64,000 nt of DNA from Sporocytophaga myxococcoides (GTDB taxonomy: Bacteria > Bacteroidota > Bacteroidia > Cytophagales > Cytophagaceae), in the NCBI RefSeq assembly GCF_000775915.1, contig NZ_BBLT01000002.1, forward strand, positions 124,001 to 188,000, written 5' to 3'. This document shows positions 46,700 through 54,446 of this stretch, piece after piece (positions within the stretch are counted from its first letter, which is position 1; every line of letters starts with the position of its first letter). The translations under genes were made by a program, and so were the position numbers. A model generated the notes under the pieces. That model saw nothing but the letters and a program-made list of their open reading frames with translations. It was not told where the DNA came from and did no database searches.

Positions 46700-47881
46700 T
46701 TGGGCACGCGTTTTGAAAACGCGCGCCAGCCAAATATAACAAATTACTACATTCGTGATGCAAGCGGGAATATCATGGCGGTATATGAGGAGTCTTCAGA
46801 AGTACAAACACTTGAAGAACTGCCGATTTATGGATCAGATCGGGTAGGAAACCTGGAGCCAGGGTTGAATCTAGCCCTTGTGAATCGTGCAAAACGTATC
46901 GCAGGGCGTAGGAGCTACGAGCTCAAAGATCATTTAGGCAACGTTAGGGTTGTGATCAATGACTTTAAAATGGGCTATGACAATACAGGAGATTCCAAAG
47001 CAGATTATTATCTTGCCAAAATAAGTTCATTCTCAGATTACGGTCCTTTCGGGGAGTTCTTGGAAGCAAGGACATTGAATTCGAATAAGTATAGGTACGG
47101 GTTCAATGGCAAGGAGAATGATAACGAAATACATGGTGTGAATGGAAGTGTTCAGGATTATGGTATGAGAATGTATGACACGAGATTAGGCAGGTTCTTT
47201 TCAGCCGATCCTCTGATCGTACAAAAACAAATGTATCCCGAACTTAGTCCTTATCAATTCTCAAGCAATACACCAATCTGGGCTGTTGATTGGGACGGTT
47301 TAGAAGCAAGATTATATATTGATACAAAGGGTGTAGGGCATGCTTTTCTTTCAGTAACGGATGATCAAGGTGTTTTACATATATATACTTATGGTCAATA
47401 TGGACAAGGAACGAAAGACGGAGAATCAAAGGCATATGGAGAAGGAGCATTAATTCATCTAGTGGGTAAAGATGCCGAAGCATATTTAAAGAGAGGTTTT
47501 AATGATGACCATTATAGACTTAGCGTTTACGATCTGACCAAGAAAGAAGTGGATCGCGATAAAGTGATGCAACATTTTGATAAAATCTTAAATGATCCAA
47601 ACGCAACACCAGCAGAGAAAGTTAATGATGTTCAATTTGTAAAAGATGATCCAAATAGTAAAGCAGTAAAATATAGTAAATATGGTGGTGTTCCGGCTGG
47701 CATGTGTCATGATAATTGTGTGACTGTGGCAGATAAGGGATTAGAAGCAGGAGGATCGAATATATTATTATGGAATGATAATCCTCACGTAGCAGTTCCA
47801 GATATAGAAGTTCAATCTTGGTTTAGTAGTGAAATTAATGAGATTACTGATCAGGTAAGAACAGAGTATGTAACCAAGTAA
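46700..47881 (+). CDS. Orphan Rhs core fused to a cysteine-protease-like toxin tip
   Basis: A 393-codon frame starting at TTG. Residues 15-190 are Rhs core (NYYIRDASGNIMAVYEE, LKDHLGNVRVVIND, YRYGFNGKENDNE, MRMYDTRLGRFFSADPL, then WAVDWDGLEA). From about 200 the sequence changes to a variable tip with His214 in GHAFLSV and Cys336/Cys340 in GMCHDNCVTVADKG. The His-then-Cys order recalls circularly permuted NlpC/papain-like folds, so a peptidase, amidase or acyltransferase toxin is possible (inference). The N-terminal shell and secretion parts are missing, so it is probably a displaced toxin module; its first codons lie in a palindrome. A membrane protein gene, the likely immunity gene, follows after 13 bases. 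Confidence 0.75.
   Translation: MGTRFENARQPNITNYYIRDASGNIMAVYEESSEVQTLEELPIYGSDRVGNLEPGLNLALVNRAKRIAGRRSYELKDHLGNVRVVINDFKMGYDNTGDSKADYYLAKISSFSDYGPFGEFLEARTLNSNKYRYGFNGKENDNEIHGVNGSVQDYGMRMYDTRLGRFFSADPLIVQKQMYPELSPYQFSSNTPIWAVDWDGLEARLYIDTKGVGHAFLSVTDDQGVLHIYTYGQYGQGTKDGESKAYGEGALIHLVGKDAEAYLKRGFNDDHYRLSVYDLTKKEVDRDKVMQHFDKILNDPNATPAEKVNDVQFVKDDPNSKAVKYSKYGGVPAGMCHDNCVTVADKGLEAGGSNILLWNDNPHVAVPDIEVQSWFSSEINEITDQVRTEYVTK
46703..46727. repeat. GC-rich palindrome at the head of the Rhs module
   Basis: CGCGTTTT and AAAACGCG (46707-46723) make an eight-base stem around a single G, flanked by GGC and GCC. A related GC-rich stretch (GCGCGCCAGCC and a CGTTTCAAAACG palindrome) occurs at 50327-50396. 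Its higher GC differs from the surroundings. Confidence 0.6.
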
Positions 47882-47894
47882 TTATTAGTGATAA

Positions 47895-48173
47895 ATGGCT
47901 AAAAGGATTATTATATTTATAGTTGGATGCGTTTTGCTCATGTATATTATTAATAATCTATACATAGCAGATAGTAAAAGGAAGTCATGTAGTACCAAGA
48001 TTTTTTTAGAGAAAAAAGATCAAGTGGATGCAAAGGAGATTTTTAAACAAGCATCAATTGAGTGTAAAGACCTGGACGAACAATACACAATGTGGCGATG
48101 GGCTTTTATATTAAATGTGGTATTTGTTTTGGTTATTACGATTGAGGGAATCTATAGATTAGTTAAGAAGTGA
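47895..48173 (+). CDS. Small two-span membrane protein, probable immunity protein
   Basis: A 92-residue protein with hydrophobic segments at residues 4-24 (IIIFIVGCVLLMYIINNLYIA) and about 66-88 (WAFILNVVFVLVITIEGIY) and a charged 40-residue loop with two cysteines. It is not a named family. It starts 13 bases after the toxin-like gene on the same strand and is closed by a terminator, the usual position and size for the immunity gene of an Rhs toxin. A membrane immunity protein would fit a toxin that acts in the periplasm or on the membrane. Confidence 0.6.
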   Translation: MAKRIIIFIVGCVLLMYIINNLYIADSKRKSCSTKIFLEKKDQVDAKEIFKQASIECKDLDEQYTMWRWAFILNVVFVLVITIEGIYRLVKK

Positions 48174-48198
48174 ATTTTTATATAAGCAAAGAAATAAA

Positions 48199-48227
48199 AA
48201 AAGCCCGGCGAAGAGTACCGGGCTTTT
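48199..48227. terminator. Bidirectional terminator
   Basis: AAAAGCCCGG and CCGGGCTTTT pair perfectly around a nine-base loop. It separates the immunity gene from the convergent XRE gene. Confidence 0.8.
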
Positions 48228-48230
48228 GTT

Positions 48231-48595
48231 TTATAGACCAGCGACATTATTGTAAAAGAAGTCCTTGAACTTCTTTTTTGTCAGCATACAATCAATCATG
48301 CTATAGATAATAGATTTTTCTTTTTCATCCAGTTCCGAAAGTAACCTTAATTGCTCGGACGCTGTTTTATCCTCTACGGTTATCTCTTTAGGTACTTCTT
48401 TACCCATGTGAACAATCTGATCAATAGTAATACCATAGAACTTGGCAAGCTTATCTAAAATCTCCACGGAAGCTTCTCTTTGTCCATTCTCAATTTATTG
48501 TAATGAGAAATCCCCAGACCTATTTCAGTAGCTAACTGTTTTTGTAAAACTCCACTTTCTTCTCTTAATCGCTTGATATTGTTGGCTAAACTCAT
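48231..48595 (-). pseudogene. XRE-family repressor gene with a one-base frameshift
   Basis: The ATG at 48595 (minus strand) opens a helix-turn-helix: SLANNIKRLREESGVLQKQL, ATEIGLGISHYNK. The frame then shifts near 48494-48497, where the plus strand has TTT and four Ts would restore the family sequence KIENGQREASVEILDKLAKF. After the shift the correct frame runs to 48231 with a 78-codon tail (TIDQIVHMGKEV, LSELDEKEKSIIYSMIDCML). The intact protein would be about 121 residues, like regulators beside toxin-antitoxin or phage modules. The change may be a true inactivation, slippage at the A/T run or a sequence error. Confidence 0.75.
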
Positions 48596-48731
48596 GGTTG
48601 CATATTTTTAAGATAAGCCAAAGATAGCCATATAGTATATTTTTAGCAAAAATTATCCATTTAGTCATACTAATAGTTGCCAATTAGTACATTTTATTTT
48701 GTCCCAGCTGGCCCAGATCTCCCTCTTTGTA

Positions 48732-48888
48732 GGCTGTCGCTCGATTGCATCGAGTGAAATTTGTGATAGAGGGAGTGTTTAGAAATTAAAAGATAAATTT
48801 TGGATAATGCGTATTCGCATTTGTAATGCGAGTATTTGAGAAAAGAATAAGAGTAGCCAGTTATTGCAGAACGGGCTATTTTAATTGC
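48732..48888 (+). repeat. Two-hairpin element P2, copy D
   Basis: Hairpin 1 is CTCGAT-TGC-ATCGAG (48740-48754), hairpin 2 TATTCGCAT-TTGTA-ATGCGAGTA (48812-48834). Relative to copy C, G-C becomes T-A in hairpin 1 and C-G becomes T-A in hairpin 2, with one C-G to T-G wobble, so pairing is kept. Confidence 0.8.
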
Positions 48889-48903
48889 AACAAATCTCCC
48901 GTA

Positions 48904-48924
48904 GAGACGCCATGCTGGCGTCTC
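48904..48924. repeat. Perfect hairpin, nine-base stem
   Basis: GAGACGCCA and TGGCGTCTC around TGC, following element P2 copy D. No T-run follows on the plus strand. The TGC loop is shared with hairpin 1 of element P2. Confidence 0.65.
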
Positions 48925-49035
48925 CCTTTCGTTAACAGGTAGCAATAGATTTTAACAAGTAATAAAATTGATATACGGTGTTTCTGTTAAATAATAACGT
49001 TCAAATGCCGGACATTTAAAGAAGCCTGGCCCCAT

Positions 49036-49335
49036 TCATACTTTCTGCATACACTTCTTCAGATACATATAACAGGCCTCAGCAAGAGGTATTAGATTTT
49101 TACCATTGCCAGTTATTTCATATTGGTCTGCCATGCTTAAAAAATTCATGTAGCCGTCGAACCATTCTGAGTTTGATTTTAATTCGGGAGCACCCATTAA
49201 TTCTGCCACAACACTTACTAGTTCCAGTCCATGAAGATCACTTTCAAAGCCCAAGTCCTTCAGGCCATTGAGGAGTTGTTCATGTTTCATGTCTTGGACA
49301 AGGATTTTGATAATAAGGCTTTTGTGTTTTTCCAT
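49036..49335 (-). CDS. Hypothetical small helical protein, 99 residues
   Basis: Not recognised. A cytoplasmic, acidic and mostly helical protein (HEQLLNGLKDLGFESDLHGLELVSVVAEL, WFDGYMNFLSMADQYE) ending in YMYLKKCMQKV. No signal or membrane span. It lies upstream of and divergent from the XRE gene at 49497, separated by 161 bases. Small proteins of this type occur as immunity proteins or in toxin-antitoxin pairs, but the role here is open. Confidence 0.5.
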   Translation of the reverse strand: MEKHKSLIIKILVQDMKHEQLLNGLKDLGFESDLHGLELVSVVAELMGAPELKSNSEWFDGYMNFLSMADQYEITGNGKNLIPLAEACYMYLKKCMQKV

Positions 49336-49496
49336 AGCTGGTGAATTTTGACTGCCAATGTACTAGTAAATTGCATTATATGCAAATTAATATCTATACT
49401 GTATAATTTAAATTAGTTTTGTGCTCGTTTTTTAACTCTTTTTATGTCAGTTGATTTATTTACATTGCCAATTAAATTGCGTTTTGAAGAATTAAA

Positions 49497-49706
49497 ATGA
49501 CTGAAAGGCCTACTTTTAATAGAATAAAAGCTGTATTGGCAGAAAAGGGTAAAACAAATATCTGGCTGGCAGAAGCATTAGGAATGAATAGAAGTACTGT
49601 TTCAAAATGGTGTACAAATGATGTACAGCCTACAGTGGAGACATTATTTGCTATTGCAAAAGCACTGGATGTAAATGTGCGGGAGCTGCTGGTTTCCTCC
49701 AAATAG
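49497..49706 (+). CDS. Small XRE-family helix-turn-helix regulator
   Basis: A 69-residue Cro/CI-type DNA-binding protein: FNRIKAVLAEKGKTNIWLAE, ALGMNRSTVSKWCTNDVQPT and LFAIAKALDVNVRELL make up one complete five-helix HTH_3 domain with nothing else. Such single-domain regulators are found in mobile or accessory regions. It is intact, unlike the XRE gene at 48231. Targets are unknown; the divergent spacer towards 49336 is the natural place for autoregulation. Confidence 0.85.
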   Translation: MTERPTFNRIKAVLAEKGKTNIWLAEALGMNRSTVSKWCTNDVQPTVETLFAIAKALDVNVRELLVSSK

Positions 49707-50108
49707 ATTTCCGGGATAGGTATTTTATATCTCTCAAAGGCTACCCCGCTATGGGTATTATATAAAATCTTTGATAGTGGAAATATTAGATAGTTAAAAC
49801 ATATATCAGAGATAGCGCATTCGCATTTGTAATATGAATGATTGAGGATAGATTAAAGAAATAGCAGCTTAAATGCATCAGCCCACCTACCACTTTTCCT
49901 CCGCAACCACAGCCGCAATTTTACCCGCAATTATTCCTCAAAATAGGACTTTGAATTGTTATTTTACAAGTTTATTATTTGTTTAATGTGTTGTAAAATA
50001 GATGTTTAAATGTTGGTTTTTAAATGTTTGCGATTTTTTGTTTCTCCGTAAAATGACCCGCAAAAGTGAACCGCAAATTATTAGCTTGAAGTCATAATTT
50101 CAATCCAA
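49707..50108. other. 402-base region with a decayed repeat and reading-frame debris
   Basis: Contains element P2 copy E (49739-49875). Beyond it, CCGCAA occurs five times between 49898 and 50080 in short, stop-broken frames. No complete gene was found. Confidence 0.5.
49739..49875 (+). repeat. Two-hairpin element P2, copy E (diverged)
   Basis: Starts with GGCT as the others. Hairpin 1 is replaced at the same place by TACCC-CGCTAT-GGGTA (49742-49757). Hairpin 2 is CATTCGCAT-TTGTA-ATATGAATG (49818-49840), with one mismatch. Spacing from GGCT to hairpin 2 is 79 bases, against 80 in copies C and D. Confidence 0.6.
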
Positions 50109-50291
50109 ATGCTAATGAGACTTTATACTCATGCTTATATGATGCGGGAACAACTTGATGGGGAAGGCTTGTGGTCTATTTCCCATGGATTTTCAAAAAG
50201 ACAAGAAAGCTATAGAGGCGCTTTACATAATGCGGATCTGCATAGATATAATGATTATGATGGTAGAGGAAATCTATCTAATAAAGGATGA
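50109..50291 (+). pseudogene. Fic-family protein remnant
   Basis: A 60-codon frame with LDGEGLWSISHGFSKRQESY and LHNADLHRYNDYDGRGNLS, a segment that in one group of Fic (AMP-transferase) proteins reads close to GLWSxSRGxAR...DLDGRGNLS and precedes the catalytic Fic core. The catalytic HPFxxGNGR motif and the rest are missing, as is the N-terminus. It is therefore a piece of a lost gene. Fic proteins are common toxins, which fits the surrounding remnants. Confidence 0.6.
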
Positions 50292-50326
50292 CAAAATTCA
50301 AGATAGCCTCTTATCTTAACGACATT

Positions 50327-50396
50327 GAACGCGCGCCAGCCAGGGCAGTCAGGGCGTTCTAGAGTATAAAACAGTGGGCGTTTCAAAACGTTCGCC
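50327..50396. repeat. GC-rich inverted-repeat cluster
   Basis: GAACGC (50327-50332) pairs with GCGTTC (50354-50359), followed by GGCGTTT..AAACG..CGCC at 50377-50396. The string GCGCGCCAGCC is shared with 46721-46731, the head of the Rhs module. Confidence 0.5.
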
Positions 50397-50440
50397 AACA
50401 CGGGGTTCTGGCCAGGTGATGGAGTTTTGCCACTGAAAGA

Positions 50441-50471
50441 TTGATGCCATCGCTTCAAGCGATGGCATCAA
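50441..50471. repeat. 31-base perfect palindrome
   Basis: The arm TTGATGCCATCGCTT (50441-50455) is repeated exactly inverted at 50457-50471 around a single C. There is no T-run, so it is not a typical terminator. Confidence 0.85.
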
Positions 50472-50831
50472 TTGAATGTTTAGATGGTCCTTATCTAAAT
50501 CGAATATTAGTTTCACAGGTCAATCAGATGTTTACCTTTTTGACGTTCTGTGTATATAATAAATAGTTGATAATTGAGGGATTATCATCTAGTTTAACAA
50601 TGAATCGCAGGATGTTCAGAGTTCCCTGGCCTCCATTTAATACTCATAAGACCCAGCATCTCTTTATAATGTAAATGATTTTAGTCTAAAAGCTAAGACA
50701 CTAAAATCATATGTCCGAGTGAGTAATCTCTTTTAAATCAGAGTTATATGCCATTGGGTTTTGTCAATATCCTCAAATTAACTTAATTTATACCAACTCT
50801 TAGTTTAATTAAACCTATTATTTAACTAACT

Positions 50832-52223
50832 ATGAAAAAACAGTTCTACTTTACATTAGCCATTTTAATGTCTATTTCGGCATTAAAATCTTTGGCACAG
50901 GCTCCTACTCTTGAGCTGGATAAAGTTCTTCTGTCCTCTAATGAAATGTCACAACCCTGGGGTATGTGTTTTATTTCAGCAGATGAACTACTGTTTACAG
51001 AGAAAAGCGGTAAACTCTTCAGATATGTTGTCTCTACGGATACCAAGACTCAGATCAGTGGGACTCCTGCGGTTTCAACTGCTGGCCAGGGAGGCTTACT
51101 GGATGTTGCCATTCATCCAAATTTCACCACAAATAAGTACGTTTACCTTTCGTATTCCATTTCAGGACCTGGAGGTTCCACGCTTGCGATCGGAAGAGGT
51201 GTGCTAAACAATAATCAGCTAACAGGCTTTACTGAAATATTCAGAGCTTTGCCTTTTAAGAGTGGTACAAATCACTATGGTAGCCGCATCGCTTTTGACA
51301 AAGATAATCACCTTATTTTTTCCTCAAGTGAAAGGCAGGAACAGGATAATGCACAATTACTCGAAAATCATTTGGGAAAAATTATACGTCTGAATGATGA
51401 TGGTTCCGTTCCAAGTGACAATCCATTTGTAGGAGTTAATGGTGCAAAGCCTGAAATATACAGCTATGGCCACAGGAATGTTCAAGGGCTGGTTATTCAT
51501 CCGGAAACAAATAAGATCTATGCACATGAACATGGCCCGATGGGAGGAGATGAACTCAACTTGGTTGAGGCTGCTAACAACTATGGTTGGCCTAAAATAA
51601 CATTTGGTAAGAACTATAACGGAACTACTATTACCACTGATACGGCAAAAGAAGGAATGGAACAACCCATCAGATATTGGGTTCCTTCAATAGCCCCTTG
51701 CGGTTTGGCCATTGTTAATCTGCAGAATCAGCAAGCCAATGAGGTGAATTTTGTTTTAGGAGCTCTTGCAGGAATGCAAATACAATGGGTGAAGATCAAG
51801 GATGATAAACATGTAGCTACTTATTCATTCATGAAGAATTATGCAAGATTCAGAGATGTTGAGGTATCTCCTGATGGCAAAATTTATGCACTGACAGAAA
51901 ATCCGAACAGTCTGATTCTTTTAAAAACCAATCAGGTAGTAACAGGCCTGTTTGAAAGATCATCAGGTAATAGTGGCACCGTAAGTTTATATCCTAATCC
52001 TGTCACTGATATTTTTACAATTGATGCCAATGATATAAAAGGAAAGGATGAAATCGCCATTTGCAATCAGCAAGGTAAAGTGCTTCGTTCATTGAATGTG
52101 TCAGATAATTTATTTGATGAAGGTAAGATGAAAATAGATATCAGTGATCTGCCTTCAGGTATGTATCTTATCATACTAAGATCAAAAGAAAGTAGCACCA
52201 CGTTAAAATGCCGTAAATTATAA
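50832..52223 (+). CDS. Secreted PQQ-dependent sugar dehydrogenase-like protein with T9SS type A domain
   Basis: A 463-residue protein with a signal peptide (FTLAILMSISALKSLAQ). Residues of about 30-370 match the soluble glucose/sorbosone dehydrogenase fold: SQPWGMCFISADELLFTEKSG, GQGGLLDVAIHPNF, YSYGHRNVQGLVIHPE and HEHGPMGGDELNLV, with the conserved His and Arg of the active site. These enzymes oxidise sugars with PQQ in a six-bladed propeller. The tail SLYPNPVTDIFTI ... LPSGMYLIILRSKE is the type A sorting signal for the type IX system. It should act outside the cell or on its surface; the sugar is unknown. Confidence 0.88.
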   Translation: MKKQFYFTLAILMSISALKSLAQAPTLELDKVLLSSNEMSQPWGMCFISADELLFTEKSGKLFRYVVSTDTKTQISGTPAVSTAGQGGLLDVAIHPNFTTNKYVYLSYSISGPGGSTLAIGRGVLNNNQLTGFTEIFRALPFKSGTNHYGSRIAFDKDNHLIFSSSERQEQDNAQLLENHLGKIIRLNDDGSVPSDNPFVGVNGAKPEIYSYGHRNVQGLVIHPETNKIYAHEHGPMGGDELNLVEAANNYGWPKITFGKNYNGTTITTDTAKEGMEQPIRYWVPSIAPCGLAIVNLQNQQANEVNFVLGALAGMQIQWVKIKDDKHVATYSFMKNYARFRDVEVSPDGKIYALTENPNSLILLKTNQVVTGLFERSSGNSGTVSLYPNPVTDIFTIDANDIKGKDEIAICNQQGKVLRSLNVSDNLFDEGKMKIDISDLPSGMYLIILRSKESSTTLKCRKL

Positions 52224-52326
52224 TAAATCCATATGTTGAAATAATAAGACTTTTGATTTCGATGGGTATTGAAGTCAAGAGTTTTTTTAGTATGTAGAAT
52301 ATTAAACACATCAGAAGCGAAATAAA

Positions 52327-52354
52327 ACAGGCCGGCTAGTAATAGTCGGCCTGT
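52327..52354. terminator. Terminator after the sugar dehydrogenase gene
   Basis: ACAGGCCG pairs with CGGCCTGT across a 12-base loop, followed by CTTATT. It lies between two convergent genes. Confidence 0.6.
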
Positions 52355-52412
52355 CTTATTATACTTATGGCATGAAATAAATTTTCATTTAGAATTATGG
52401 CTTTTACCTGAG

Positions 52413-54446
52413 TTAAACAAGTTTTGAAAAGAACCTTTTAATCTTACTCTTGATTTTCTTAAGTCTTTTCTTCTTGGCTGAGCTATTAGTGACGGGTGAT
52501 TCCAGCATTATAGCTAAAGATGTCAACTCTTTCCATCGTTTATTAAGTTTTTCAATCTGGATGGGTGTATTCAGAATTTGTTCTAAGAATTCTCCTGTTT
52601 CCTGAGCAACATCATTCCATGTTCTGAATTTGAAATCTCCACTATCCCATTTAGGGTCTGGCCTTGCTGATAGCAATTCCTTGAGATGTTTGAAGTCAGA
52701 GAAGAAGTGAAGGTATTGTTTGTATTCTTTTAGCAATCCATTTGAAAGCTCACGATTTACGCTGGTATCATTGATGAAAATATTTTTCCGTTCTTGTAAT
52801 GCCTCTATAAGAGGCAAGCCGAATCCTTCATAGAAGCTTGGATAAATAATGTAATTACAGTTTTTATATAAAGATTTAAATTTTTCTTCACTTAGAGTTC
52901 CGCTCTTATATTCCGTAATAAAATTTCCATGCTGTTTATTGGCTCCTCCGATTGCGACAGCCTTGAAACCTTCCAGTTCTGACAATACTTTGATTGTTTC
53001 ATTTACTGCTTTATGTTTAAAACTGTTCCCAACAATCAAGGCGTAGCTTTCACCAGCATTATTCTTCACCTCAGCAGATTGGTCAGATTTGTTTTTGGTC
53101 CCATGATATATAATTTTATTGGTGGGTAGCACAAAATTGTAAGGTGTACCAAAGAAAGCTTCTGTATCTGACTTTGTCGTTTCACTGATGAAAATTATTC
53201 CATCTGAATGTTTAAGGGATAATTCAAAAACGTTCTTGCTGAAAAAATCCTTATGCACTATATAGTTACAACGTGTAGCTATTATATCCTGAAAGGTAAT
53301 TACCATTCGTAATGCTACCTTGTTAATCAGATTTAAAAGGTGAAAATTGAAAATCTGTGAAGGCATTATTGCCAGGTCATATTTGTCCTGAACAGTGTCT
53401 GGAAATACAACATCCGGATATTTCTTACCCAATCCATATATCTCGGAAAGCTGAGGTAAAGTAAGAACGTGTATTTCAAATTTGTGAGAGAAGAGATTAT
53501 AAAAATTTTCCAGCAGGTTCAATGCATAGTTGACCGTCCCGTTAACACTTTTGTTTAGGTGGGGTACACAGAATAAGATTTTTGACTTGTTGTGCAATTT
53601 ACTGCTGAATAATGCAGAAAAATTATCAGCCACATGAATTTCGTGTTTAAAGTATTGATCAACGATACTGGAGTAGTAAGGGTATCTATTCTTTAGTATT
53701 TTATAGTTTGTTTTGTCAAGGCTCTCTCTCTGTGATTTCCCAAAGCTTTTGGATTCGTGATGGTAAACGAATGCATGGTTCGCCATTACCGTAGTAAATC
53801 CATATTCGTTAATTCTCATGCAGAAGTCATTTTCCTCATTGTAGCCTTTGCCATAGATCTCGTCAAAAAGGCCGAAGTTATTGATGATACTTCGCTTGAT
53901 AAGCATGCAGAAGCCAACACCGGTTGGAATAATAGAGAATTTTGGAAGCATTGTTTTAAGTTTTGAAAATAGTTCAAAACTCTCATCGGCAATTGCGCTT
54001 CTGTCACCTTTAAAAAATAAAGGAATGCTCAGTAAACTGGCATTATTACTTCTTGGGCAACATGCAGCATGTTTTTCATTCAGGTATAATACAGATCTTA
54101 ATTCTTCCAGAAAGCCCTCTGTAACTTCTGTATCACTGTTCAATAAAAGGATATCGTTTGCGGTATTATCCAGTTCAAAAACCGCCCTGTTACAGGTTTT
54201 TATGAAGCCCAGATTTTGCTCATTTCTATAGTACTTGAAATTGAGTTTATCTTTGATCTTGTTTTTGATCTTTTCCTCAAGGGAATCGGCTTCAGGACCA
54301 TTATCATTAATTAGGTATACATTTTCATCACCTGCAAAAAGAATAAGTGAATCAATACATTTGGACAAACTATTCCAGTCTGCATATACAGGAACGACAA
54401 TAGAAGTTTTTCCTTTAGTGCCTTCTATGAAATTTTCAGATTGCAT
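52413..54446 (-). CDS. GT2-GT4 fusion glycosyltransferase
   Basis: A 677-residue bifunctional protein. Residues up to about 270 are a GT2 domain (SIVVPVYADWNSLSKCIDSL, the acidic site LLLNSDTEV, KGYNEENDFCMRI as base region). From about 290 to 640 is a GT4 domain (ILFCVPHLNKSVNGTVNYAL, the donor site YPSFYEGFGLPLIEALQ, NDTSVNRELSNG). It ends in a basic tail (KKKRLKKIKSKIKRF). It probably adds two sugars in a row. It faces away from a divergent pair of GT2 genes and is far from the main polysaccharide locus. Confidence 0.88.
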   Translation of the reverse strand: MQSENFIEGTKGKTSIVVPVYADWNSLSKCIDSLILFAGDENVYLINDNGPEADSLEEKIKNKIKDKLNFKYYRNEQNLGFIKTCNRAVFELDNTANDILLLNSDTEVTEGFLEELRSVLYLNEKHAACCPRSNNASLLSIPLFFKGDRSAIADESFELFSKLKTMLPKFSIIPTGVGFCMLIKRSIINNFGLFDEIYGKGYNEENDFCMRINEYGFTTVMANHAFVYHHESKSFGKSQRESLDKTNYKILKNRYPYYSSIVDQYFKHEIHVADNFSALFSSKLHNKSKILFCVPHLNKSVNGTVNYALNLLENFYNLFSHKFEIHVLTLPQLSEIYGLGKKYPDVVFPDTVQDKYDLAIMPSQIFNFHLLNLINKVALRMVITFQDIIATRCNYIVHKDFFSKNVFELSLKHSDGIIFISETTKSDTEAFFGTPYNFVLPTNKIIYHGTKNKSDQSAEVKNNAGESYALIVGNSFKHKAVNETIKVLSELEGFKAVAIGGANKQHGNFITEYKSGTLSEEKFKSLYKNCNYIIYPSFYEGFGLPLIEALQERKNIFINDTSVNRELSNGLLKEYKQYLHFFSDFKHLKELLSARPDPKWDSGDFKFRTWNDVAQETGEFLEQILNTPIQIEKLNKRWKELTSLAIMLESPVTNSSAKKKRLKKIKSKIKRFFSKLV

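Larger units (their letters stand above)
48596..49035. other. 440-base intergenic stretch rich in hairpins
   Basis: Holds the presumed control region of the XRE gene, element P2 copy D (48732-48888) and a perfect hairpin at 48904. A minus-strand open frame across it is produced by the repeat and shows no protein features. Confidence 0.6.
50292..50831. other. 540-base region with palindromes, then the leader of the sugar dehydrogenase gene
   Basis: The first third is GC-richer and palindromic (50327-50412 and the perfect 31-base palindrome at 50441). The remaining ~350 bases are AT-rich with no gene and presumably hold the promoter of the 50832 gene; no clear TAnnTTTG site was found. Confidence 0.5.

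Noticed and set aside
48694-48945. Minus-strand open frame of 83 codons
   Set aside because: It is made almost entirely of element P2 copy D and the adjacent hairpin; its translation has no protein features.
44655-50471. CRISPR array
   Set aside because: The repeats are long, few and irregularly spaced, with no short constant repeat-spacer pattern and no cas genes.
44628-50831. Insertion sequence or prophage as the cause of the island
   Set aside because: No transposase, integrase, terminal inverted repeats with target duplications, or phage structural genes were found.
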